Below, piece by piece: positions 26,065 through 33,718 of a stretch of 64,000 nt of DNA (positions are counted from its first letter, which is position 1; every line of letters starts with the position of its first letter). A program made the position numbers and the translations under genes. The notes under the pieces are model-generated. The model was not told the DNA's origin and made no database searches. It saw only the letters and a list, made by a program, of their open reading frames with translations. The stretch comes from CAZIAK01 sp964537035 (GTDB taxonomy: Bacteria > Planctomycetota > B15-G4), in assembly GCA_964537035.1 (NCBI GenBank), contig CAZIAK010000027.1:5756-69755 (forward strand). The letters are read 5' to 3'.

Positions 26065-28941
26065 CTAACGCTGGGTGGCGCGCATGCGCTCCGACAGCTG
26101 ACCCGAGAGGAAGTGCGCTCGCTCGAAGAGCTCCACATCTTGGACATTGACCATGCCATCGCCGTTCAGATCTACCGCAGCGGTCATGGCGTCGTGCACG
26201 CGCAGAGACTGCCGCAGCTGTGGCGGGTCCATGCCCCCTGTGGACAGGGTGCAGCCACAGGACGATGTGGTGAGCCAGTTGTCGGTCAAGAAGACGTAGT
26301 CCTCAGAACCCACAGCGCCGCCGTTGTCGAAGTCAGCGTCCTTGGTGATGCCGTCGTAAGGGCATCCCCCTGACACGGTCAGATCACCGAACTGAGCCAA
26401 GTACAGGGTGACATCGTTGATGTCGACGTCGCCGTCATCGTCGGTGTCTCCACCGTCCAGCACGAGGGTTGTATCGGCCACGTATTTCGCGCCGACCATG
26501 GTCAAGGTCGTGTTGGCCCACTTCGTGTGCTGCTGGTCCTTCGCGCAGAGCGTGGTCCAGACGCCGCAGGGCACCTGGATTGTCGTTGTGGCGACGGCCG
26601 GTACCGAGCCCACGAACGACAGTGTGGCGTCCGCGACCACCGCACAGGTGTCCAGCTGGAAGTGGATGCATCGCGAGGCCGCGTTCGACCCGGTCAGCTC
26701 CACCACGATGTCCACGTCGTTGGTCGCCGTGACGGTGACGTTGAACGTGCACGCCGAGGTGTTTCCCGTGGCGTCCGTGGCCGTGCAGATCACGGCCGTG
26801 GTGCCCACGCTGAACGTGCTCCCGCTCGCCGGTGAGCAGACCACGGTGGGTGACGGGTCACAGTTGTCCGTGGCCGTCGGGTCCGTCCAACTCACCACTG
26901 CGCCTGTGCAGCTGCCAGCGTCTGCAGACTGGGTGATGTCTGCGGGACAGGGCGAGAGCACGGGCGCGGTGTTGTCAGCCTTGACCGACGGCGAGTCCAG
27001 CAGATCCGTGACGATGGGGCTGCCGCTGAGGCTGAGCTCAGAGTCGAAGGCCTGGGTCAGGTCGAAGGCCACGGAGTTCAGGTCACACTCGGTGACCGTG
27101 AAGAACAGGGTGGCCAGGAGGGCGTCGCCCGTTGGCCCTGGTGCCGAGAAGGTGTTGCCATCCAGGCGAATCTCGCCCGCCGCCACCTCTGCGGTGAGCG
27201 CGGGTTGGATGTGGGTCTCGAAGGGAGCCGCCGTGTAGCTGCTGATGGCGCCTTCGTAGGCCATGGCCAGATCGTCGAAGTCGAGGAAAGCCTGGAAGCC
27301 AGTGACCTCGACATCGTCCGGGTTGCGCAGCCACAGCTCGACCGCCATCTGCACACCGGCCGTGCCCGCATCCTGATCCATCTGGCACAGGTCGGCCTCG
27401 AGGGACAGGGTCGCGCCGTCCATGGCAAACACGGTGATCGCCGTCCGTGAGACTTCAGTGCCTGCGGAGGAAGCAGCGAGGTAGAGCTCGTAGCGTCCAG
27501 GAACGTCCGGGTCGAACACGAAGGGGAACTCGTCGAAGAACGTGGTGCGCCACGAGTTCTGGGCAACGTTGTTCGCCGCGATGAGCCCAGCGTAGGTCGG
27601 GGCATCGCTCGCCTCGACTCCGGCGCCGTTGAGCGTGGAGTTGTCACCGATCGAGTGATCCCAGAAGGGAACGGGCGCTGAAGGCGGCGTGTAGGGGATG
27701 ACCGACCCGATGGCGATGGGGTCGAAGACCAGGTAGTCGGTGTCGGCGCTGGCGTCGAAGTCGATGCCGAGCTCGTAGGTCAGATCGTCGATGAAGAACC
27801 CGGAGCTGCCGTCGTAGTCGCTGTTGGCCGACCACTCGAAGGCCCACTCTGGGTTCGGCGGGGTGCTGGTTCCGGAGCCGATGCTGTAGGTGTACGTCCC
27901 GTCGCCATTGCTGTGGAAGATGTTCGAGGGGGGGAAGCGCAGCTTGGCTCGCAGGGCGGTCTCGACGCCGTTGCTACGGCCGACGGTGAAGGACCCGTTG
28001 GCGTTGCCGCTGCCGAAGATGACGTCAGGTGTGACGTCCTGGTCGAAGGGCGAGGGCTGACCGAAGGTGGTGGTCATGCCTGCGCGGTAGACGCTGGTCT
28101 CCAGCTGGTTGGTGTAGACGCTGGCGCCTGCGTTGCCCGAGCCGACACCGAACTGGACGCTGGTGATGTGGGCGCCAGGTGCGGTGATCAGGGCGTAGAC
28201 GTCAGCGACGGTCTTCGTGCCTGTGTACACGAGAGCCGAGGTGGACATGTCAGACAACGTCATGGGGCTACCAATCGTGCTGCCGAACGTTGTGCGGTCG
28301 AAGAACCACCACTTGCCAGTGGTGAAGTCGACGGTCTCGGTGTGCCAGAGGCCGTCGGACGTCTCGCCGTTTCCGTTGCCAGGCTCGTAGATCAGCACCT
28401 TGTCCCAGACGTTCTCGCCGGTGCGTGAGGACACGCCTGTGGAGCCGAAGTCGGCGGTCTTGATGCCAAACTTGAGCGAGGACGTGACGGACGCTGTGCC
28501 GTCACCCATCCAGGAGTACTCAGCGGTGAAGCTGGCATCGAAGGCGCTGCCTGGGCCGTGGCCCGTGCCGTCGTCGATGCGGTGTGTGATCTGGCTCTTG
28601 CCTGACCCTCCGCCGTCGATGAGCAGGTGCACGGCACCGCCAAAGGTCCCCGAAGGTTCGGCACCCACGGCGTCACCGAAGATGATCTGACCGTTGATGT
28701 CGGCGTCGTGGGCTGAAGTGCCTGAAGCGCTGGCTTCTGGATCGTCGGTGAGCGTGTCGCTGATCAGGTTGGTGCCCGCGGCCTCGGTCCCGCTGCCATC
28801 GGCGCGGGTGTCGTCCGAGAACCAGCCGTTCTCGGAGAGCGCGTTGGTGTTGACCTCTTGGGCGCTGATCGAGCCGGCGCAGAGGAGGATCGTTGTGAGC
28901 AAGCCGTTAGCTGCTCCGAACGTGCTGATGCCGCGTGTCAT
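26065..28941 (-). CDS. secreted cohesin/HYR/dockerin-like protein 3
   Basis: A 958-residue exported protein from ATG 28941, with GGGAGAGAA upstream and signal peptide GLLTTILLCAGSISAQ. The N-terminal 450 residues are beta-rich with Gly/Thr/Ser-rich stretches and are unlike those of the two paralogues (for example SSLKFGIKTADFGSTGVSS, GKWWFFDRTTFGS). Then come a cohesin-like domain (VTGFQAFLDFDDLAMAYEG, SSYTAAPFETHIQP), one HYR domain (APVLSPCPADITQSADAGS), the same Cys-containing beta domain as protein 2, and dockerin-like loops DTDDDGDVDINDVTLYL, DADFDNGGAVGSEDYVF and VDLNGDGMVNVQDVELF. Ends LSGQLSERMRATQR. The variable N-terminal and conserved C-terminal design suggests that the tail is a common attachment module. 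Confidence 0.78.
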   Translation of the reverse strand: MTRGISTFGAANGLLTTILLCAGSISAQEVNTNALSENGWFSDDTRADGSGTEAAGTNLISDTLTDDPEASASGTSAHDADINGQIIFGDAVGAEPSGTFGGAVHLLIDGGGSGKSQITHRIDDGTGHGPGSAFDASFTAEYSWMGDGTASVTSSLKFGIKTADFGSTGVSSRTGENVWDKVLIYEPGNGNGETSDGLWHTETVDFTTGKWWFFDRTTFGSTIGSPMTLSDMSTSALVYTGTKTVADVYALITAPGAHITSVQFGVGSGNAGASVYTNQLETSVYRAGMTTTFGQPSPFDQDVTPDVIFGSGNANGSFTVGRSNGVETALRAKLRFPPSNIFHSNGDGTYTYSIGSGTSTPPNPEWAFEWSANSDYDGSSGFFIDDLTYELGIDFDASADTDYLVFDPIAIGSVIPYTPPSAPVPFWDHSIGDNSTLNGAGVEASDAPTYAGLIAANNVAQNSWRTTFFDEFPFVFDPDVPGRYELYLAASSAGTEVSRTAITVFAMDGATLSLEADLCQMDQDAGTAGVQMAVELWLRNPDDVEVTGFQAFLDFDDLAMAYEGAISSYTAAPFETHIQPALTAEVAAGEIRLDGNTFSAPGPTGDALLATLFFTVTECDLNSVAFDLTQAFDSELSLSGSPIVTDLLDSPSVKADNTAPVLSPCPADITQSADAGSCTGAVVSWTDPTATDNCDPSPTVVCSPASGSTFSVGTTAVICTATDATGNTSACTFNVTVTATNDVDIVVELTGSNAASRCIHFQLDTCAVVADATLSFVGSVPAVATTTIQVPCGVWTTLCAKDQQHTKWANTTLTMVGAKYVADTTLVLDGGDTDDDGDVDINDVTLYLAQFGDLTVSGGCPYDGITKDADFDNGGAVGSEDYVFLTDNWLTTSSCGCTLSTGGMDPPQLRQSLRVHDAMTAAVDLNGDGMVNVQDVELFERAHFLSGQLSERMRATQR

Positions 28942-29426
28942 GAGGTTTCTCTCCCGTTGTTTGAATGCAAATGCAGAGGTGCGTTGTTGCGACGGAATCC
29001 GAGCGGGCTCGGTCTCCGTCTTCGTCCCGAATCGATGGCCACTCTCCCAAGTGGCGCCATTCCTACACGGACTCCCGTGTGCGCAGCTGTACCCCAACTG
29101 TCGAGCGTCACGCTACCGGGTGGTTGAGAATCTGGCGAGTCATTTCGGTCTCTATTATCGACAATATTCTGTCGGTTTTGATTCGTGTAGAGATCTAGTG
29201 ACAACGCCTGGGGGGGGGCGGCGTTCGACATGTGATTGCCGGCCTCGCCAGTGGAGTCACTTGGTTTCGGTGCTGTTCTCCTTGGGGGAGTCGATGGTCT
29301 GAAGCTGATTGCGTCAAGTGACTCGACTAGAGTCCCTGGCTTGACGCATTGGGAAGGCCCCGTTACGGTCCCTCTGGCCCACGAGGGACGGGGCGAGGGC
29401 TTTGAACCCAGCACAAGGGAGAGTCA
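28942..29426. promoter_or_regulatory. divergent control region between dockerin-like and cohesin-like genes
   Basis: A 485-base non-coding region between divergent genes. Part of it (about 29130-29200) is clearly more AT-rich than the surroundings (TATTATCGACAATATTCTG), as expected for promoters. It also holds a perfect 10-bp inverted repeat, GAGTCACTTG (29254-29263) and CAAGTGACTC (29315-29324), and a shorter one, GACTC-N5-GAGTC (29320-29334), overlapping its right arm. A run of nine G lies near 29210. The inverted repeats could be a regulator's sites controlling both directions. Confidence 0.4.
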
Positions 29427-30293
29427 ATGAACACGGCGATATCGCTGATCGCAGCCTTGCTGTCGATCACAGGGCAAGTCGACCTGCCCCTGAGTCCGTC
29501 CGCCCAGACGGCCGTGGCAGGACAGATCATCACGGTCGAGCTGTACGCCGTCGCCGCAGCAACGGAGTCGATCACGGCGGTCGATGCCATCGTTGCCTGG
29601 GATCCTGCGAGGCTGGAGCTGCTCTCTGCAGCGATCGGTGATTTCCCCGTGTTCGTGAACGGGTTCCTGCCCGACCCGGACGGCATCAACGACGACATCA
29701 CCGATGGCGAGGCGCTCTATACCGCGCTGGCGCCACCCACCACACCTGCTGTCGTCCCACCTGACCTGCTCGTGGTGACCTTCTCCTTCAAGGTTCTCAC
29801 AAGCGCTTGTGTGAGTTTGACCCCTTCGGTGGGGACTTTTGGCAAGACACGAGTCATCGGCACGGTCCCCGGAGTTGAGATCACCGGTGTCATCTCAGGA
29901 GCTGTGAGCCTCGAGGTCCCCGGGGCCTGGGTCGATCTGGGCAACGCCTTGGCAGGCACCGGGGGGCTTGAACCCGCGATCGCCGGTGAAGGCAATCTGC
30001 TCGATTGTGAACCGGCCTCCTTGATCATGACGGACGCCTTGCCCAACACGCAGTCGTTCCTGGTGGTGGGGCAGAGCGCGATCAACCTGCCTGTGAAGGG
30101 CGGCGTGTTGGTGCCAGACCTCGACCTGATCTTCGGCGTCTCCTCTGGACCCACAGGTGCCGTCACGCTGAGCGGCTCCGTACCGCCGGGACTTCCAGCG
30201 GGGTTGACGACCTACTTCCAGTACTGGTTCGTCGACCCGGGAGCAGCTCAGGGTTTCTCCGCGAGCAACGCGCTCTCCGCAACGACTCCGTAG
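29427..30293 (+). CDS. secreted cohesin-like protein with shared C-terminal domain
   Basis: A 288-residue exported protein (signal MNTAISLIAALLSITGQV; AGGGAGAG before ATG). Residues about 20-165 look like a cohesin fold: VAGQIITVELYAVAAA, VDAIVAWDPARLELLSA, and LLVVTFSFKVLTSACVSL. The last 120 residues are the domain shared with three other secreted proteins here (LGNALAGTGGLEPAIAGEG, NLPVKGGVLVPD, YFQYWFVDPGAAQGFSASN, ATTP end). It lies divergently from three proteins with both cohesin-like and dockerin-like modules, which raises the possibility of a cohesin-dockerin pairing. Cohesin identity is moderate because such domains also occur singly in planctomycete surface proteins. Confidence 0.7.
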   Translation: MNTAISLIAALLSITGQVDLPLSPSAQTAVAGQIITVELYAVAAATESITAVDAIVAWDPARLELLSAAIGDFPVFVNGFLPDPDGINDDITDGEALYTALAPPTTPAVVPPDLLVVTFSFKVLTSACVSLTPSVGTFGKTRVIGTVPGVEITGVISGAVSLEVPGAWVDLGNALAGTGGLEPAIAGEGNLLDCEPASLIMTDALPNTQSFLVVGQSAINLPVKGGVLVPDLDLIFGVSSGPTGAVTLSGSVPPGLPAGLTTYFQYWFVDPGAAQGFSASNALSATTP

Positions 30294-30321
30294 CAGCGAA
30301 CGGGCAGAGTGCAGTGATGGC

Positions 30322-30353
30322 GCGTGCGTCTCGGTGGCGCCACCGACGCACGC
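30322..30353. terminator. bidirectional GC-rich hairpin
   Basis: GCGTGCGTC and GACGCACGC pair perfectly, followed after a 2-base bulge by GGTGGC/GCCACC, giving a 15-bp stem. It lies between the stops of two convergent genes (30293 and 30392), the expected place for a shared terminator. Confidence 0.55.
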
Positions 30354-30391
30354 CCTGCGAGCGGCGCCCTGCGCGCGGGCTGCCAACGTCG

Positions 30392-31300
30392 CTACAGCTT
30401 GTCTGGCTCTTCTAGAAAGGCCAGGGTCGCGCCGACGATGGCGAACGGCGCCAGCAATGGGACGAAGCTCACCGGAATCCCGAGACCCACGATCAGTGGG
30501 AAGTGTCGCCGTGCCCAGGCCGCGCGCAGGCCACCTGGGTAGAGCTTGCGGGCCATGGTCAGGTCGACCTGCGCCAAGCCCAGGTAGTAGAAGCCAGCCA
30601 GGGCGAAGAGCGGCGCGCCCACGGCGGTGAACGAGAGGGCGAAGAGCAGCACCATGACCAGCCCCCAGCGCAGCAGCAGGGACAGGCTGGCTCGTAGAGA
30701 CCGAAGAATGTCGCCCACCAAGGCTGACCAGGGCCTCCCCGGATCGCTCACACCGAAATGGGCCGCTTCGACCTTCTCGGTGAGGAAGTCGTAGAAGGGC
30801 GCGTTGACCACGCCGGAGATGAGCAGGGTCACCAAGAACGACGCGAGCACGCCCACGATCCACATGACGGCGGTCAGCAGCCAGCTCGCGCTGCCCCTGA
30901 TCCAGTCGATCCAGTCGGGCCAGGGCTGGCTCATGTCGGGCAGCCAATCGCCCAGGTTGCCGATCAGGAACCAGGCCCCGCCCACGAAGATCACCGTGTT
31001 GAGCACCAGCGGAGCCATGATCCAGGACCAAAGCCGCTTGTGGGTGTTGAGAAACGCCAGGCCGCGAAACGGTGCCGCGGCGCCCTTGCCGAGCCGGGCC
31101 AGGGCAGGGCCAGCACCCCTGCAAAGGGCCGGTCGGGGAGCATCCACGCCACACCGTGGGCATGGCGAGGGGGCCGCCAGGGCGGTGCCGCAGGACCAGC
31201 AGCGCAGGGCTCCCCGGCCTGTAGGGGGCGGTTTCTGGCGTCCTGGGACGGCGGACGAGGGGGCGTCGCGATCGGCGGTTGGGTGGGGGCGGTCAGACAT
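30392..31300 (-). CDS. EI24-domain (CysZ-like) membrane protein with zinc ribbon
   Basis: About 302 residues from ATG 31300. The N-terminus has a short zinc-ribbon-like pair, CWSCG and CPRCG, 11 residues apart. The rest is an EI24-type membrane domain: RLWSWIMAPLVLNTVIFVGG, ASFLVTLLISGVVNAPFYDFLTEKVE, LLRWGLVMVLLFALSF, GAPLFALAGFYYLGLAQVDLTMARK and FVPLLAPFAIVGATLAF. The APFYDFLTEKVE segment is characteristic. Bacterial members include the sulfate permease CysZ, but most are uncharacterised. The zinc ribbon addition is seen in some relatives. Function is not predicted beyond membrane protein. It is divergent from the acyl-CoA dehydrogenase gene with 95 bases between the two starts. Confidence 0.75.
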   Translation of the reverse strand: MSDRPHPTADRDAPSSAVPGRQKPPPTGRGALRCWSCGTALAAPSPCPRCGVDAPRPALCRGAGPALARLGKGAAAPFRGLAFLNTHKRLWSWIMAPLVLNTVIFVGGAWFLIGNLGDWLPDMSQPWPDWIDWIRGSASWLLTAVMWIVGVLASFLVTLLISGVVNAPFYDFLTEKVEAAHFGVSDPGRPWSALVGDILRSLRASLSLLLRWGLVMVLLFALSFTAVGAPLFALAGFYYLGLAQVDLTMARKLYPGGLRAAWARRHFPLIVGLGIPVSFVPLLAPFAIVGATLAFLEEPDKL

Positions 31301-31395
31301 GGGCACGTGGTACCATACGCGGCTTTTCCGCCCGTCTTGTAGGGCGACTCTGCGGCATCCCCGCCCCACTTCTGCGATCGACCCCGAGACCCGCC

Positions 31396-32568
31396 ATGAG
31401 CACCTACCGCGGCCTGGACTACTACCACCTCGACGACCTGCTGACCGAAGACGAGATCATGGTCAGGGACATGACCCGTGACTTCGTCAGCGACGCGGTC
31501 ATGCCGGTGATCGAAGAGGCCTACGAGGAGGCGGTCTTCCCCCGCCAGCTCATCGGACAGCTGGGCGAGCTGGGCATGCTCGGCGCGAACCTCCCCGAAG
31601 AGTACGGCTGCGCGGGTCTGGGTCCCATCGCCTACGGGTTGATCAACCAAGAACTCGAGCGGGGCGACAGCGGCCTGCGTTCGTTCGCATCGGTGCAGGG
31701 CAGCCTGGCCATGTGGCCCATCTTCGCCTACGGCAGCGAGGAGCAGCGCAAGCGTTGGCTGCCGGGCATGGCCAAGGGCGAGACCGTCGGTTGCTTTGGT
31801 CTCACCGAGCCGGACCACGGCAGCGACCCGGGCGGCATGAAGACCCGGGCCGTGAAGGACGGCGACAGCTGGGTGCTCAACGGCGCCAAGATGTGGATCA
31901 CCAACGGCACCATCGCCGACGTGGCCGTGGTCTGGGCTCGCACCGACGAGGGCCCGATCAACGGCTTCCTGGTCGAGAAGGGCATGGACGGCTTCACCGC
32001 GCCCGAGCAGAAGCGCAAGTTCAGCCTGCGGGCCAGCGTGACCAGCGAGCTGGTGTTCCAGGACGTGCGCGTGCCGGAGGCGAACCGGCTGCCGAACATC
32101 AAGGGCCTCAAGGGTCCCCTCGGTTGTCTGACGCAGGCTCGCTACGGCATCGCCTGGGGCGCCTTGGGCGCGGCGCAGGCCTGCTACGACGAGGTGCTGC
32201 AGTACACCAAGGGCCGCGAGCAGTTCGGCAAGCCCTTGGCCAGCTTCCAGCTGATCCAGGCCAACCTGGCCGAGATGGTCAACGAGATCACCAAGGGGCA
32301 GCTGCTGGCCTGGCGTCTGGGCAAGCTGAAAGAGGCCGACAAGGCCCGCCCGGAGCACGTCTCCCTGGCCAAGCGCAACAACGTGAAGGCAGCCCTGGTC
32401 ATCGCCCGCATGGCCCGGGACATGCTCGGCGCCAACGGCATCACGGGCGAGTACCAGACCATGCGCCACATGTGCAATCTCGAGTCGGTCTACACCTACG
32501 AGGGCACGCACAACATCCACACGCTGATCATCGGCAACGACGTCACGGGCATCCCGGCGTTCAAATAG
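31396..32568 (+). CDS. gcdH: glutaryl-CoA dehydrogenase
   Basis: A 390-residue acyl-CoA dehydrogenase beginning MSTYRGLDYYHLDDLL. FAD and substrate signatures are present: GCFGLTEPDHGSDPGGMKTR, the following WVLNGAKMWITNG, and FSLRASVTSELVF. The catalytic base lies in YEGTHNIHTLIIGNDVTGIPAFK (Glu 369), as in glutaryl-CoA dehydrogenase. The block RSFASVQGSLAMWPIFAYGSEEQ, with Arg before SxxSVQ, is typical of GCDH and supports binding of a dicarboxylic acyl-CoA. It would oxidise and decarboxylate glutaryl-CoA to crotonyl-CoA in lysine or aromatic catabolism, passing electrons to ETF. A longer in-frame start at 31279 is rejected because it runs into the divergent promoter. Confidence 0.92.
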   Translation: MSTYRGLDYYHLDDLLTEDEIMVRDMTRDFVSDAVMPVIEEAYEEAVFPRQLIGQLGELGMLGANLPEEYGCAGLGPIAYGLINQELERGDSGLRSFASVQGSLAMWPIFAYGSEEQRKRWLPGMAKGETVGCFGLTEPDHGSDPGGMKTRAVKDGDSWVLNGAKMWITNGTIADVAVVWARTDEGPINGFLVEKGMDGFTAPEQKRKFSLRASVTSELVFQDVRVPEANRLPNIKGLKGPLGCLTQARYGIAWGALGAAQACYDEVLQYTKGREQFGKPLASFQLIQANLAEMVNEITKGQLLAWRLGKLKEADKARPEHVSLAKRNNVKAALVIARMARDMLGANGITGEYQTMRHMCNLESVYTYEGTHNIHTLIIGNDVTGIPAFK

Positions 32569-32665
32569 CAGGGCTTTCTCTGGAGGAAGCGACTAGGCAG
32601 CTTTGAATCCGTGCTGTAGGTAAGGGGGACCCTCTCAGCCCCTCGACCCTGCGGACCAGCCCGCC

Positions 32666-33625
32666 ATGCGCCTGCTCACATCCCTGCCTGTCCTGTTCAT
32701 CGCCACACTGCTGGCCCGTCCCGTCGAGGCTGGCCAGATCGTGCGAGTCACGTTTCAAGGTCAGGTCGTCTCCAACCAGGTCAACCCGGCGCCCCTGGGT
32801 GAGTTCAGCGTGGGCGATCAGGTGTCGCTGACGTTCCTGCTCGATGACGCCGTGTTCGTGAACAGCCCGAACTTCCCCACCCGGGGCTATGAGATCGACA
32901 GGGACTCGTTCTCGCTCACCAACGGCACGGTCTCTGTGGGGCTGCAACCCCCGCCGAGCATGACGCCCTTCTTCGTGCTGCGGGACAACGACCCCGCCGT
33001 GGACGGCTTCCTGGTCTCGACGAACATCGAGTTTCCTGTCGGCGTGCCGCTCTCACAAGCTGGCAGCTTTGGTCAGTTCATCAACGCCACCCACGTGACC
33101 TACGGTGGCAACCTGCTCTCGTCCCTCGACCTACTCAACGCTTTGGGCACCTACGACTTCACCGGCCTGACCGTGTTCAACTGGACCATCGACGACGGCC
33201 CGTTCAACCCCGTCATTATCGACTTTCAGGATCTCACCATCGCGCTCGAAGCCGATGCCTGGAGCGATGAGGGCAGCGCGCTCGCTGGCGTGTCCGGCGA
33301 GCCCGTGCTCGTGGGCTCTGGCGACTTGAGCAGCGGCTCGGTGAACGCCGTCGATCTGAGCAACGCAGCACCGTCTGCGACCGCAGCGCTCTTCATCGCC
33401 TTGGCCAGCACGCCGGTGCCCTTCAAGGGCGGCATGCTGTTGCCGAACCCGTTCTTTGAGCCGCTCATCACCATGACCAGTGGCATCGGGGACTTCCCCC
33501 TGCCCTTCGTCATGCCCGCAGGCGCCCCCGCAGGAACTGAACTGTGGGTTCAGTGGGCCATTCAGGACGCCGCTGCCGTGGCAGGCGTGTCGCTGTCAAA
33601 TGGCGTGAAGGGCACCACGCCGTAG
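32666..33625 (+). CDS. secreted protein with shared C-terminal domain
   Basis: A 319-residue exported protein (signal LLTSLPVLFIATLLARPVEAG). Residues 20-205 form an unrecognised beta-rich domain (VRVTFQGQVVSNQVNPAPLG, FSVGDQVSLTFLLDDAVF, FNWTIDDGPFNPVIIDF), similar in style to PEP-CTERM-type choice-of-anchor proteins. The final 115 residues are the shared domain (GSALAGVSGEPVLVGSGDL, PVPFKGGMLLPNPFFEPL, MPAGAPAGTELWVQWAIQD, SNGVKGTTP). In this domain it is nearest to the lamin-tail protein ending at 13309, including the phrase PAGxPxGTELWVQW. Function unknown. Confidence 0.65.
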   Translation: MRLLTSLPVLFIATLLARPVEAGQIVRVTFQGQVVSNQVNPAPLGEFSVGDQVSLTFLLDDAVFVNSPNFPTRGYEIDRDSFSLTNGTVSVGLQPPPSMTPFFVLRDNDPAVDGFLVSTNIEFPVGVPLSQAGSFGQFINATHVTYGGNLLSSLDLLNALGTYDFTGLTVFNWTIDDGPFNPVIIDFQDLTIALEADAWSDEGSALAGVSGEPVLVGSGDLSSGSVNAVDLSNAAPSATAALFIALASTPVPFKGGMLLPNPFFEPLITMTSGIGDFPLPFVMPAGAPAGTELWVQWAIQDAAAVAGVSLSNGVKGTTP

Positions 33626-33643
33626 TCGAGATGCGGTAGGCAC

Positions 33644-33693
33644 GATGAACGCAGCCTGTGGTCTGGTGACCCAGATCGCGGGCTGCGTTCGTC
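33644..33693. terminator. bidirectional hairpin
   Basis: GATGAACGCAGCC (33644-33656) pairs with GGCTGCGTTCGTC (33681-33693) with one mismatch, and an inner CTGG-TGAC-CCAG forms a second stem. It lies between convergent stops at 33625 and 33719. Confidence 0.55.
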
Positions 33694-33718
33694 ATGAGGC
33701 GAGCCCCAGGAAACCTGC

